From NCBI RefSeq assembly GCF_014898815.1, contig NW_026515544.1, forward strand, positions 1,860,001 through 1,924,000: DNA of 64,000 nucleotides, written 5' to 3'. The position numbers were made by a program, and so were the translations under genes. Under the pieces are notes generated by a model. It did no database searches. It was not told where the DNA came from and saw nothing but the letters and a program-made list of their open reading frames with translations. Below, one piece after another: positions 22,436 to 38,367 of the stretch (position 1 is the first letter of the stretch; each line of letters starts with the position of its first letter). The stretch is from Panonychus citri (taxonomy: Eukaryota > Arthropoda > Arachnida > Trombidiformes > Tetranychidae).

Positions 22436-25400
22436 TATATTCAACTGATGAAGATGAAAAGATGAAGATGACATTGAAAGAGATGATGTCAACCACAGTG
22501 TTTAAATATTAAAATGATAAAGAAGCAAACAATTGATGAGTCTACTCATCGTCTGGGTGAAAACCATTATAAACCAATTGTCAATGTTATTTAATCATCA
22601 ATTTGTTGACAATTTTCATGGGCACTACAAGTTATTATCATCATCATCATCTTCCCTCCATCCTCATCCCTTAACCAATCTTCCATCCCCCTTACACTAT
22701 TGTAAACACACATTCAATATAAATCAACAATTGATTTTATCATTAACATGATAACGATAATAATTAATCACAATCAACTCTGAAGCACTTGAAATCAGTT
22801 GAATCAATTTGATTTTTTTTTTCCATGGGAAAGAAAAATTTTTTCAACCAACAACACCAACAATTTAAATCTCAACTGATTGTTATTAAATCAACGCAGA
22901 TAATTAAAAAATTTACCAATCGAAAATGAATTTCAATGTTAATTAATTTTCTTGTTGATCAATTAATTACTTAAACCGGATGATGAATTGAATATTGATT
23001 ATTTTTCAACAATTTAATTTGGTAAAAGTTTTCAAAGTGAAATTTAAATTTAATTGCAATTATCAACTCCTCTTTAATCAATTTGCAAATCATTAAATTA
23101 TCCTTATCATGATCAAATAATCAAAGCTAATTGATTGATTGTTAAATCAATATAATACATAATTAACAATCAATCAATCATTTTTAATAAGCCGATGGTG
23201 ATTTAAATTATATCAGAAAAAGTTGAAAACAAAATAATCAACTTTACTTTTAGTTAACTAATTGGATTATAAAAGTTTTGGTAACAATTAAAAAAAAAGT
23301 GAAACAATTTAACTAAATAAATTTTTACCTGAATAAATTGTTTCAAAAAGGATGAAGCAATTAATTGTAACAATTATGACTTGGATTGGGTTAAATTGTC
23401 AAAAACATCAACAACCAACAATTAAGATAAAAAGTTCAAGTGACAATTGATTGTTGTTGATTGTTGTTGATTCAGCTCGTTTGCCTGTAGTTTTAAAGTA
23501 ATGATGATCTGATCATCATGATGAGAATTAAAATCATCCTAATCATTATCATCAATAGAATCATGAAATAATAAAGTGAGATGAGAATCAATGATCGCCT
23601 GAGGCGATGATAGTAAAAAAATATACTCTCCATGTTTTCATTATCTTCCAAAGGAGAGAGAGAGAGAAAGCAAATTTCATCATCTTCTCTGTCCATGTTT
23701 ATATTTTCTCTTTCTTTTATTAATATAAACTATAATTACCTTTCTTATCATCATCATCATCATCCCTTGTCATCTTATCCCCTCATCCAAACAATGATAA
23801 CCCAATAACCCAACCTGATAATTTTCTTGATATAGGTAACATCCTTTTCCTGTCAAAGTCATTTGATAAACAGGTAACATATGATTCAACCTTTATTGTT
23901 ATCATATTAATGATACTAATCATTGACTCAATGATTGTCATCATGTATTTTTATTAATCACAACAATCAACTTAATCAACCAGCAATTATTATCATTGAC
24001 CAGACACAGCAATATATTATAAAACTAATATTTACAAATGATAAATCAACTAATAGTGATTATTATCATCTTAATTGTTATACTGATAATTAGCTGAATA
24101 GATTTGATAACAATCAAAATAACAAGAATCATTAATTATACAAATTGCGAAGACGATCAAACCTTAATCATGGTAATAAATGTATTCACACCATGATCAT
24201 GATAATAGATCTGGATATTTACCCTGAGGGTAAAGAAATATAATTCTAACCTAACAATTATCACCTTTATCATCATAAACTAAAAGTATCATCATTTAAC
24301 TGGTGAAGATGATGATTAGGATGATGATGATGAGGATGAGGATGAAAATGAGCTGACCCAATGGAGTAATAAAATGAATCTCATTGAATCAAAGTATTTC
24401 TGAGTTACATTGAAAATTTGTTTTTCTCTCAGCTGATTGTCATCTTATCTTCTGGTTACCATGATAACTTTCATTATTTTCATGATAAATTCCCACCATG
24501 AACATAAAAGGCCAACATTATACTCTGAGGTTTCATTTTATTGTATCATCATGATCGTCGTTTAGATCAACCTTCAGGGTGGAAAAAGTTTTTCCTCTCA
24601 CCACTTTATCCCAATAAAGGTAAAAATTAAGGGTGGAGTGGGTGGTGAGAGAGAACCAGAGAGATGATATTGTTTTATTTGTCTTAATGGCACCTTAATG
24701 GTGAGAGATAATGTCGATAGTAAAAAAATAAATAAATGCTCATGTTAATCACCAACATGTTAGGATGAAATTAACGTTAATTATACTCATGAGTATTCAA
24801 TGGTTACCATGTTAACTTATATTCAGTTAACATGAGCTTATGGGTTGGGGATTCATGAGTTATCCAGGTAACCTAATAAATCAATTATTATCTTTATGAT
24901 GCTAATTAAATGGTTTTATTATTACATAGGAATTGAGTTGATCAGCTGTTGTGATAAAATTTAGATAAAAATTTAGGTTAACAATTAAATTTGAAATGAT
25001 GTTTGTGATGATTTAATATTTTTAATATTAGAAACAATTAATTTTAATTGGTGACATTTATCATATTAAATTGGTTTTAGTTTTGTGTATGATTGTTAGG
25101 AGGAAAAGTTGATTGATGATTAATTACAATTAACTTAATTTAACTTTGTCTAGACAAAATTTGGATTAGTTTTGATTAGTTGATTGATCACAATTTAGTT
25201 GATTGAGTATAAAAAAGCTAAGTAACAACCAACCACAACCTTTTTACTATTGAAATTTTGTTAATTCAACGGTTTCTGGGCTAATCTCATGAACACATGA
25301 TGATTCCGAATGATTATCAACTCATTGAAAGTTTTTTCGTTCATTTTCATGATCAGAAATTTTCATTGAAACTTTTCGCCATCATGATGATGAGGATGGA

Positions 25401-25502
25401 AAATCAAAGTGAAGTTGGGAAAGTTTCTCAGACGGTAAAGTACATTGAAACATTGCTCTCTATTCAACATCATCCATACTCATCTTAGTGATCACCACGG
25501 AT

Positions 25503-25504
<2 letters not shown>

Positions 25505-25554
<50 letters not shown>
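25505..25554. repeat. GA dinucleotide microsatellite
   Basis: About 25 uninterrupted AG/GA units. Confidence 0.95.
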
Positions 25555-25556
<2 letters not shown>

Positions 25557-26286
25557 AATCATCATCATCATCCTCCTCTTCCTCTTTGCAGTGATGATGG
25601 TTTTATCGTGTTGCTCTTGAGAGGTTGGTAATAGATGTCAGAAGTTTTTAAGATGTAGGAGGATGAAGATGAAGGAAAAAAAGTCATCCCTGTGAAAGAT
25701 TATCTTTGTTGATCATCATCATTACACATTTAAATGTAGGCGAAGATGCATCAAGTGAAGATAAACATTATCATCTTTTATCATCATCAAAATCAATTGA
25801 ACAACAACAAAACCATCAACTATTTTCAATCATCAAAAGGTCAGATAAATATAACCATTTGGTCAGTCTGAAAATGACCGCAAACAAAAGTTTCAATGAG
25901 AATTTAATGAGAATAGTAAAAAAAATTATTTCCAATTCAATTTTAATTTTCTCTCACTGGACATCACACACACACCTACAAAAACACTGACCATTCATTC
26001 AATTTCATATTTAGAACTGAATTATTCAAAGTCATCATTGATTATTCCAAGAGAACTAATCATTTCAGTTGATTGTTGACAATTTACCCTCAAGACATTA
26101 ATGGTTAATCTTTATAAACTTCGAGATATTCAAACTAATCCAGTTATATCAGCGAAACTAAATCAAAATAATCAACTATTAATATCAAAAGATGAATAGC
26201 AATCATTGATAAAAGAAAACTTTTTCAATTCTAATTGGAAATTGATGTTCAATTGAGATTTCATGGTAACGGGATTAGATTAAGGT

Positions 26287-26313
26287 ATCATCATCATCAT
26301 CATCATCATCATC
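26287..26313. repeat. ATC trinucleotide microsatellite
   Basis: Nine ATC/TCA units in the gene desert. Confidence 0.9.
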
Positions 26314-29300
26314 TTATCATCTGATTGTTTTTATTAGTTTGATGATGAATTTGAAATTGATTTTCCAATGGTAAATTAAATTTGATTGTTTGACCATGAT
26401 GATGATATGATTATGTGTGTATTTGATTGATTAAATGCCAAACCTTATTATTTTCATCAGTGATGATTTAAAGTGATGAGGATAAATTGAAAACATTGTT
26501 GTTTTTATCACAATTTATTTTCTATGGTTAATTGTTACCTCATTTTGATTGATAACCCAACACACCAGTTGATTTAAATTTTTTAAATTGCGCTTTTTTG
26601 ACATGATGATAAGGATGATGTTGTTGTTGTTGTTGATGATGATGATGATGATAATTATACATTATCACAATTGATATTTGCAATAGTAAATCATGATAAC
26701 CTTGCAAAGATTATGGTTGATAATCAACAACAATGGAGTTACAACAATTTGAATCATGTTAATATTATCAATTGATTCCTGAAAGTTTCCCAACAATTAA
26801 CTTTAATTGAACAATCAGTTTTATCCTGGAACAGGTAAATTGCAATTTAATTAAGTCAACAGAATCTAATTTGATTAAAAAACATTTACCATCATGATGG
26901 TCATTTGCTTTTCATAATTAATCACTTGTTTATCCATAGGAATCTTGAACAATTTAAATTAATCATCATCAAAATCTATTAATCTAATGAAAAAGTCACG
27001 CAGGTAAAATTTACCTGATGATAGGAAACTGATAAACTTTTTTAATTAATTGTTTGGCTAATTTTAATTTACGAGACAATTTAATCTAATCAAATGAATG
27101 ATCAAGTTTGTTGTTAAAAGTTAAAAACAACAACAATTAAATCAACATCTCATCTAAGTCATGAATGAATCAATGTAACACTTAACCACAACAATTAACT
27201 TGTATTATCACAATTAAATTAAAACTAAAATGATAACAATTAAAGTCTCTATTTATTATCCTGAAAGGTCATCGTCTTGATTGTTTTTAGATGGTCATTA
27301 ATTGTCCAGTGTTAATTTAACAATTTAAGGTCATTTCCGTTCAACCTAAATTGTTATTGATAATCAACTGACAATTGATTGAATCTGTTCAATCAACGAT
27401 TAAATTAACCAATGAACAAACGGAAATTAATGTTAACATTAGTTTGTGATACATTATAATCAATTTAATCATAATCATCACGAGTAACAATTAACTGTCC
27501 TCATTTCTTAATCATCACCACAATAATAATGATAATAATCAAAGTCTAGACTCTTAAAAGTTAATATTAAATTGTTAATAATTCACTAACATGGTGGTAA
27601 ATTAAAATTAACATCATCTTGCTAATTAATTGTCTTAATTGATCAACATAAAGTTTATTACAAAATTAAACGACAATCAGTTAATTGTTAATGATTAGTT
27701 TAGTTTTGCACTCTCAATACAATTGATACAAACTGCTGATTATAAGCAACAAGTAACTAAATTAAATCAATTGGTTAATTGTTGCTGTTTAAATTTGGGT
27801 TTGTCTCTGATAGTTATCATTAATCAAATCCTTTGATTAATTATTAATTGTTCTTATACTTTAGTTACCTGTTAACTTAATCATTAAACTATTAACAATC
27901 AAACAAAAAGTTAAACAAACAACAATTTTTGGGTAAAGTTGAATCATAATAGTAATTTATTAATTGTCCTCCCAGTTACCTTGAAACTTTATATATTTTA
28001 TCATGATATCATGATAATTTCAATTCATTGAAAATATCATAATATTTGATAATAATAAAAGCTGATGTCAGATATTTGCTTGATTGTTGTTGTTTCAACA
28101 ACCTTAGTTTTTGGATTCAGGTTAAGATGAAAAAAAAAATAAGCAACAATGATGATGAGGACTCTTTGTGTTAAAGCCCAGGTAAACATGATGGTGATGA
28201 GGATGAGGATGATAATAAAGGGATGATGATGATGATGATGAAGGTTTTGATGATGTTAATAATAAGTAAATTGTTGGTTTTCATTGACAACCTACGCATA
28301 AATGATAATAACAATCAACATACACAAACAATACAGAGATGAACAAAAAGTTTCCAGGTTGAATTACATGTTAATTTTGTTTATCATCTTCATCATCATC
28401 ATAATTGTCATCTTTTCATTTTTTTTTTCTTGCAAGATAAAGATGAGGATGAAATTGTTTTCCTTATTTACAATCAAATCATCATCATCATCAGTAAAAA
28501 TCATCAACCACTTTGCACAAACAATTGAAATACAATTAAACTTGTAATCTAATTTGGTTTTGCATTTCCAATTGTTCAACGATACAGAATTAAATTTTTT
28601 TCCTCTCTTCTTGTATCAACAATTTAGCAAATTAAAAGAAGAGCAATCAAAAAATGTACCAATAGATTTTGAAGATAATTATTATTAGAAACTTGTTCTT
28701 ATTATACCAACGATGAATTTTCATTTGATTCGGTTGAGATTCGAGTTTGTATCTTGTCGCTTCGTCGCTTTGTTCAGACTCGAAAGAAACTTTTGGAAGG
28801 AAATCAGAAACGATTAAACTTCTCATTAGAACAGAATTTTTCTTAATCATGAGTAGATTAATCATCACTTGAATCCTTTAATCTTTTTCAGAATGAGAAA
28901 TTTGTTGTTTTCATCTAATCATCATGTTTATTACATTGTAATAATAATGATCTTTTTTTATTACATTCACTTTGACTATTTGCAGACAATGTGAATGGAC
29001 GATAAAGTGTAATGATGATGATATAAATTCAGGTAAGAATATGAAAAGATGATGAAAAACAAGGCAGACAGAGAAAGAGACAAGGGAACAAAGAGGAAGA
29101 TGATGAGGTAATGATGGAGAAAAAAAAATACTCATGCTAATAATGATCATGATGGAACTTGGAAAAGTTGAAGAAAAAAGTTCCAAGAGTTAATTCAATG
29201 GTCATTATTTGGACTGAGTTTTTTTTTCTTGTTCATTATTTTTGTTAAGATTTCCAAACTTTGTCTTATTCTGGTTTCAATCAAATCTCAGGTTTTACAT

Positions 29301-29481
29301 GGAGTAGTTATAATTTCATCTGATGATAATGGTAACAAATATGAATCTAAATTCTGAAAATTCCTGTTTTTCTTTCCTTTCCTATTCTGGAAATTCTGGT
29401 TCTCATATTTATCTTACTCACTCTATGACCATATTCATCTTACATGATAATATTTATCTTCTCGTTTCATTGACATATTTA

Positions 29482-29515
<34 letters not shown>

Positions 29516-32500
29516 ATGTTTATCTAAATCAGAGGGGGAAAAGTTTCAACAATCATCATGAAAATGTAATTCATCATCTAAATCATATTCATACATTTGA
29601 TTGGTGATCAGATTATCAACCTTAATGATTGATTATATAACAAATTGTTCATCATGATTATTAACACGATTAACTAATAACACACAATTTATAATCACTT
29701 CAAATTATCATTAGGTTATTGATGTTCATGTTTTTATGACTTAATTATTCAATTCCAGTGATTAACAACAATTAAGTTACCCTGACAACTAATCATTTGA
29801 TCATTATCATTATTATATTTTTCTTTATGTACAATCAAAAATTAGCCAACTCAAATTGTTGACGAAACATAAACAATTAGTAAATTTAATAATTAACAAA
29901 ACCTGATAAATTTTCAATCGATTTCGTTGAGAAGAGAAACTTTTTCTTTCTGTCTTCGAAGTTACAATCGAAACAAAAAAAAAGTTCTACTTGAAAAGTT
30001 GATCATGATACTGATTCAATTCATCTTTCTCTTCATCATCATTCACCTGAGGCCATTAAACCGTCAACATTGTTACTTTTTAATAGATTATTTTGTTTGC
30101 TGATCAAACTTTCGATTTCGATAAAGTCAACAAACTTTTTCGAAACTTTTTTTCTGGCATTATCGTCCAGGTAACCAAAGGAAATACAATGATGAAATTT
30201 TCTCTCTCATTCTCATCACCATTATCGTCATCATTTACCTGAATGATTTTTATCGTTAATGATGAAGACAACAAACTAAATTAAAACGGAAACAAGGTTC
30301 AACTTTTTCTCGCTTTTCAAATAGTTTTTGTGTTTACATTGTTGACAAAAGAGGATGTTGATTTATCACCATGGTTACCTGTTGATTTTGATCATCTTCA
30401 TCATCACAATTTCACTAATGATGGTGATTAATGTTGATCAACTTTTCTAATCTAATTAAATATAGTTATCAGGTTGACAGAATCTTATTGATGGTTTTCA
30501 TTATTTTTGATGAAACATTTTCTTTTCGTATAAGAAATTAATTGATTAGTAACTGATAATCAACTTGATTAACTGTATTCTGATGACCATGAATCCGTTT
30601 CATTATCTAATTAAATGGTAACAATCAGTAAATCAAGCAAATGTATAAATAATCAAATGAATATACAGTTGATTAAATCAACTTAATTTGTTACACTAAT
30701 GACAAGTTTATATTATCATTGATGTGGTCACCATTTTGATTATCATTATCATTGTTTATTGAGTAAATAATTGTATCATCCTCATTGATAATGGAGGATG
30801 TTGATAATTAAAGTGATGATAAACAGGATGATGATAATTATGGTTTGACACTTTGATTAGTTAATTTAGTTACGATCGTAGCAACTAATCAACATCATTT
30901 ATCTTTCCATATGGTTTATAATGTAGTTTAGTTTAATACAAGAAAATCAATTGATTGTTAACACTCATTGGAAACCAATTTAAGACTAATCAACAATATA
31001 AACATCCGCTGGTGATGAAATTGATGAGGATCAAGATGAAGATGATGATATATTTATGTTGTGGGTGGTACACCATCATCATTATCATTGTTATCATTAT
31101 AACAATTTCATCAATTGATATTAGTTTATTTTGCCTTTTAATCAATTTAATTATCGATTAACATAATCAATTTTACTTATGTGTTTACTTTAATGTTTAA
31201 TCCTTAATAACATTAGGCTCAACAATCAACATTGTAAATGATGATAGTGATTAAGATAAACATCCTATTGCAATTTGATTGTGTACAGTTTAAATTTCAA
31301 TTAAATGAGTAAACATATTGCCCAATGAAAAAGAGCTGATAACAATTAAGACAATTAAAACCCATTTACTGGGCAGTTAAGGTTTGATCAGGAGGAGGAA
31401 AAGTTTAAATTGCAATCTGGTTAATTGCTATTGAGAAACAAATAGTTTAACATCTGATTAACTATTTAATCTCATTTCGGATAATAACAATGAGATTAAG
31501 TTTTGCATAATCTCAGGGATAAACATGATGAGGCTCAGGATGATGATGATGATGATGGAGGATCAGGATGATGAGGCCCAATGATGATTAGGAAGAGGAA
31601 AATATTTTGTATCCTTTTTTTTTCTCAATCTTTTTATATGCATGAAACTGATTCGGTGTTTACCTTATCGTAATTAATCACCATCATCATCATGTAATCG
31701 TCATGATTCATGATGATAAATATCTCATGGAATGACTCAGCCACTTACTCATCATTCATGGTTGTAAACATGAATGAAATCATTTCATTCTGGTTATAAT
31801 CATGAATGAACTTTTTTTTTCATTTTATGAACTGAAAAGTTTTGCCATCATCATGGTAATTAACATTTACTACGTTTTTCAAATTCAATTGATTATGTTT
31901 TGCTTTTTTCGTTCATAAAACTTATTAACTGATTAACTAATTTTTCTTTCCTTGATGATCAAATACATAACAATCAATAACAATTAAAGTTAATTTAACA
32001 TCAACAACTTTTTGATTTATTTCTCTTTCTTTAATCAAATCACCATGAAATCTTAAATTACCTTTCATATCCTTGGTAATTACATTATTTCCTGGTAATA
32101 ATTGTGTTAATTAAAGTGCAAACAATTAACCTGAACACCAATACAATAGCAGCGAATGAACAAAAAAAAAGTTCAACAATTAATTTCGCGATTAAGTTTA
32201 TTGTTAATCCATTGTTGATTAAATCATATTACTAATTGTAATTGAAATATCTGATGATTAATCAATGAATACAATATGTTGTTGTTATTATTATTGTTGT
32301 TGTTTAATTAATACTTATAATTGTTAGACAATTTAATCAATAAAATGATAATCAAACAGGTGAATAGGAATTGATTGTTAACCTTTAAATCAATTATGAT
32401 TAACGGTAATTATTTACACATCTTAATCATTTTCCATCACAATCTTAGCTTAATCAACTCTAAATGAGGTGACAACGATTCCAATGATTGGCCTAAACCA

Positions 32501-35500
32501 AAGACAATTAACTAATCATGATAATAACAATTATAATCAAGAGTATCTCTTGTGTTTACCTTGGCTTATTTATCCAATTCAATACTCAATATTATCAGTG
32601 AAACAATCAACAGCAATTAAAAGGTAATCAAAATACAAAATTCCAACAACAATTAAACGAAAACTTAATTTACCATCAATACAAATCATCTGACTAATTG
32701 TTGCCTTTTTTTGGTGTAAATATCTAATTACAATTAGAGATGATTAAATAGCTTTCCGGTTACATGATATATATATTTAATCACTTGCAATCTAATCGTG
32801 ATTAAGTGAAATGAAATGAATGCTAATTGCAATTAAGAAGTGGTAATAATCAACTTTAAATTGTCAATGTAATTAACCATCATCGATTGATTAAAATTAA
32901 TCATGATTAGGACAAAAAAAAAATATTAATATGAAAAGTATATTTATTTATATATTTGATTGAGAGATTAAAAAAAAAGTTGACAGTTTATTAATCATTG
33001 ATTGATTGTGGTTAATGATTAAGTTATCGTTAATGATTAGTAAAGTTAAATAGTCATAGTTTCAGTCAATCAATCAGTTAATTATCATCAATGATTAACC
33101 TGGATAATGTTTACATAGAGTAAACCAGTCAGGTAAATTATTGAATGAGAATTGATTGACAATCAAATTAATTCAAAGAAAAATAAACTGATTTAATTAA
33201 TTAATTTCAGAGGTTTTTGATTAAATTATCTTCAAGTTTCAAAACTTTTAATTGCTACAATCGATTCTGATTATGTATTGATACAAAACCAAATCAATGA
33301 AAACTTTTTCCTTAATACAAATCAATCTTTATAAACGTTTAATTGTAATTGTGTTGGCTTGAAGTTGAACAACAACAATTAAAACTAAATAATCAAATCA
33401 GATCAAATTTGAGGCCTACAACAATCAAGGTGAAATCAATTTAACATTTAATTGTCAATAGTAAACACTGTTGTTAATCAATGATGATCATAACTAAATT
33501 GAAACTCAATTGCAATATTATTATTATTAATTGTTAATCATTTGCAAATATTAAATGTAATCAGAAATGTAATCAAAAATAAAATCAAGGATAATCATTT
33601 ATTGAGAAAGCAAGAAGAAACAATTAAGATGCTGATCAACCTGTTAATCAGATTAACCATTGAGTAAACAATTTACTTTAACCCAGAGAGAAAATCAAAC
33701 AATTAAATCAAACAATTTAATAACAAGAAGAAGAAATAAAATTAAATAAAGTTCTAGAAGCTAATCCAATAGTTTAAAGCTAATATTAGATTAATTAAAT
33801 ATTCTAGTTGAGGAGAAAAACTTTTCTTCAACAAATAACAAGGTAAATCCTTGAATCGCCCGGGGCAATATATAAATACACAGGTAAATAAGTTAACTTA
33901 ATAGGCTCTTTTTGTATTGTTATTTTTTAGCTACTAGATTTTTCCAGGTAAATAAATCAAAGGTATTTATCATCTTATAGATATAAATAATAATAATATA
34001 AATGATACCTGATATTTTCTGGGTTCAAAATTTTACCGTTACAATGACACGTGAAGATTAAGGTTAACAGATTAACGGATTATCATTATTATTATGCATT
34101 AATTTGGCTATTTGGATGGTTAATAGTTGTGAGCACAATTTAAATTGTATTATTATTATTATCCACTGACCTGGGAATTTATTATTTACCTGGTTACATA
34201 GTTTTCCCATAGACTTTAATATGATAATAAATGTGATTTTAATATGCAAATATTACCATTGGTATTTATTGTGATACTTAATCATAATGTCAATGTGATA
34301 TTTAATTTAATGGTAAATTGCTCTGCCCTGGGATAACAATAATAATCAGTTAATTGTTAATCATAATCAGACAATTTCATATATATATTAATATTTTATA
34401 ATGATACAGTTTGGGAAAAAAACAAAGATGATTACAATCAAATCAATTGGTTATAGTTAATGGTCAGTTATTATTATCATGTCCAAATGATTATCTTTTT
34501 GTTTTTGATTGTTATTAAATCTGAGAAATTATCATTAAATGATTTGTTTTCAAGTTTTAAATTAACTTATTATTATTACATAAACATTAATTTTCATGGT
34601 TTAATTGTTGATGTTGAGCAATTAATCATTTTATTGGAAAACAACAATTAACAGTTAACTTTTTTTTTTGCTCATTTTTTTTTCGTATTTCAAATTTTTA
34701 AAGGTCAACAAGGGAAACTTTTGTAATTACAGTTATTTATAAATTGCAATTGGAAACTGGGGGCCATAGGTCATCATCCAATGGTCAATAAATTTAATCT
34801 TCTGTCACAAATTGGACAATTGAATAATAGACTGACCGAATCGTTGATCGATTTCCATGTCGATTAGATTTGGACAATAAAGGTAACAACAATTAACGAA
34901 TATACTATATTTAGAGATGAACAATAAATGGATTGGAAGTAAAGTTTTGTCCATTAGAAGAGTGAAAAAAGTTTCTCTTTACCTTTTACCTTTTACCTGG
35001 AAAAGAAAGTACAACGTCAATTGGAATGTGAAAGTTACCTTCAAGTGACCCAATAGATTGACTAATTTCTAATGGTCAGTTTGAGGTCAGTTAATGGTTT
35101 AACCCTTAGGGGGTGGTAAAGGTTATCAGTGGTATCCACAGGTAGAGAGATGAACAGTATTAACCATTTAAAGGTTAATAATAAATTACTTACTGTCCAG
35201 TTATCAGTTGGTATCATTGATTGTGTTTGTCAGTGTCTCTGTTAATTGTTGTTGTTGGTTAGTTAATGATTAGGTTTTAGTTTTCTTGACAAAACAAATT
35301 GCGATCACACAGCAATCAAATTTTACCTGATAACTGAAATCACCCCAAGTAATAGATTGATAACAATCAATGGTAACCAAGTGACAAGAATTAAAATTAA
35401 CTAGAGACAACAACAACTGATACTAAATTTCATGATAAATGTTAGTTAATCATCATGGTAATCAATTGAAATTAAACATTTGATCAATCACCTAATCAAC

Positions 35501-38341
35501 AATTTCAATAAATTTCAACTTCTCAACTTTAACTAAGCTTGAAATTGGAAAACACTAATTTCCTGAGATCCATTGATTGTTGATCATTCAGCTGATTGTC
35601 AGAAATAAATGATTGTTGTTGTTGTTGTTTACATTGATTGTTGGAATACAATTACAATTGTATTGGTTTCGATTGAATGTAGAAATACAATTTCAATGAT
35701 AATAAAAAGTTCGTGAAGTGAATCTCAATTTGATTTGATGTTTTCTTTTCTATGGAAAATATAAAACCAAAGACTAACTGTACTTTTCCATCCTCATCCT
35801 TGTTATTATCCTGATGATCACCAGCAATTCCCATGAAGTGGGTAACTTGTGGTAAATCATTGGAACCGATTCTTTAATCATCTCTCTTGGTTATCAGTTC
35901 GTTACAGAGAAGCAGAAAAAAAGTAAATTAACTCACAAAGGTAATAATAACAATCGTTTTCATCTTCATCCTCATGAAAATTGATATAAAATTCATGAGA
36001 ATTGGTGGAATTAATTTCTTACAATGAATCCCAATTGACTCTTACAACGGGAAATTACAATTATCAGAAACTTGAGAATGATAAACTTTGTAAAACAAGT
36101 AAATATTTAAATTGTTACTCATTTAATTGCTTTTGTAATCAGCTGATTATGTTATGTGATTGTAATTTCACTCATTTCATTCATAAGGATATTTAATCAA
36201 CTATTAATTAACTATTAACACAGGAATGACTCATTTAATGTGAGTAATAAGTTAATTGTTTCACAAACGTATTCAAATTCAAGGTTTTGTTTTTAATTTC
36301 ATTTTCATTCAGACAATTTAAATTCACTTGAAAATCAAATGATTCAGGTAAACAATTAGTTAACTGTTACAACAAACCTGTTATAATAATAATCATCATA
36401 ACCTTCAAATGGACTTAACAATCAACACCATTGGTAACAATTAAGAGTTTTAATTTCCTGATTGGTTAAATTACTCAGATTTTTTCAAAGTAATCAAGTT
36501 ACACTTAAAATGATTAACTTATTATTTGATTGGTATGGAAAAAAAAATATTAATAATAATTAGTAAATTGAATCTACAATTGAAATTACTAACATTGAAA
36601 TATTTTTCCACAAGAAAATAAACTCAAACAATTAACTAATTAGATTGTAAATTGTTTACATTTTTGAGCAATTTAATATTTTCCAGGAACGTATTCAAAA
36701 AATCCCATAAAGATAAATAGTAATCATGGTAATTCATTGAAAACAATTACAACAATCATTAAGGTTTAATCATAATCTAGTTACACGACAATTAAACTAA
36801 TTGTCTGGTAGTTTATGATAACAATCATGATCACGGACGATTAACAATTGTTGAGATACATAATATCAGGAAGAAGATGAAACAAAACAAAACAAAAATG
36901 ATCAACAATCAAGGACAATGTTTCATGTTGATTAAGTGTCTATTTATATCATTCTGATGATTGTTGATAATCATCATTGTTGATTGTCCTTGTCAATTAA
37001 CAAATAAAGGTTATAATCATTGTCTCTGTGTAAATTTTATCATTGTTACAATTATAATAATATAATTGTCACCACTCCTCAGGGTAACAGGAAGTTAATT
37101 GGTTAGTTAGTTGATTTAGTTATCATGGAATCATTTCAAATCTAATTAACTTTGGCTTTCTTTTTAATTGCGACAATTTAATTAGGCTTCAGAAAATCAA
37201 GTTAATCACTTGCTGTATATGATAAATACAACAATCAGCTAGTTAATTGTTGAAAACTTGCTGAGTTAATTTAATAATAAAATTGATCCATCAAAATAAA
37301 AATCCCAACAATAAACTTTTAATTGTTAACCCAATTGTCAACAATTTATCAATTGAATTTTTTGTCAACTCTTAACAAAACAATCAACAGTTAATTGTAC
37401 CAATAAAAGTGATTAATCAATAAATTGTGTTTTTATTAAACAATTGAAACTTTCAAGATTCAAATTTTCAATGATAATTAACTGATTGTAAATTATTTTT
37501 AAATTATTTGCAGGAATCAAATGATCATCAGGAGCAATTAAACTGAAAATGTCACTCAAATGGTCCGTTGATTAAATTAACATTCATTATGTTGATTAAC
37601 TTAACCGTAACCATAATCATGACAAATGAAAAATTTAAATCATCAACATCCCTTGCGGGTTAATGATAACAATTAAAAACAGAAAACATTAATTAAGCTC
37701 AACCATAATAATAATACAAAAACTAATTAATAACAGTGAAAATTTTTAAGTGAATGTGAAACTAAATTAAATATTTGAATTGAATAAAATATTAAATTCA
37801 ATAATGAAAAAGCATTAGGCAAATGTTTGATTGTAAAAATCATTAACAGTTAATATTAAATTCAAGTAATTTAATTGTTTACAATTGGCTATTGTTTCCT
37901 TATTTACTGTGTTTATTATCAAACAGAAATAATAATCAACAATAACAATTGATAATTATCATTATTATTATTGTCGTTGTTCAATCAACTGTCCAAATAA
38001 TGTTATTGTCACATTTATGGATTTTTTGTCTTCATGATAATAACGATAAAAAAATGGACAATGTTATTATTGTGATAATTAATATAATGATGATCATTTG
38101 GAAACAAATAATCAACGGTAACTGTGTTCATTTTTATTATTATCGGGGATTGAAATTAAAGGTGAATTGTTTAATTGCAAACAATCAAGAAGATTAGGAA
38201 AGAGAAACCTGATTGTCAGTGTTTTATCATCATCCCATCATCATCATCATGCTCTGTCTGGTGAAAAGGCTTTTGTATTAGTCTGTGGTGGTAAAAGTGA
38301 GGTGGGTTGAAGAAACTAGGGAAACAGGGTAGAGAGAGAGA

Positions 38342-38367
38342 GATGATGATGATGATGATGATGATGA
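38342..38367. repeat. GAT trinucleotide microsatellite
   Basis: About eight GAT units following a short GA run. Confidence 0.9.

Noticed and set aside
25734..25860. Possible exon reading GEDASSEDKHYHLLSSSKSI
   Set aside because: Acceptor and donor words exist, but the content is Ser/His/Gln repeat-like and no partner exon was found.
28647..28868. Minus-strand ORF with a charged middle part
   Set aside because: Short, no splice borders or known motif; probably chance in a slightly G+C-richer patch.
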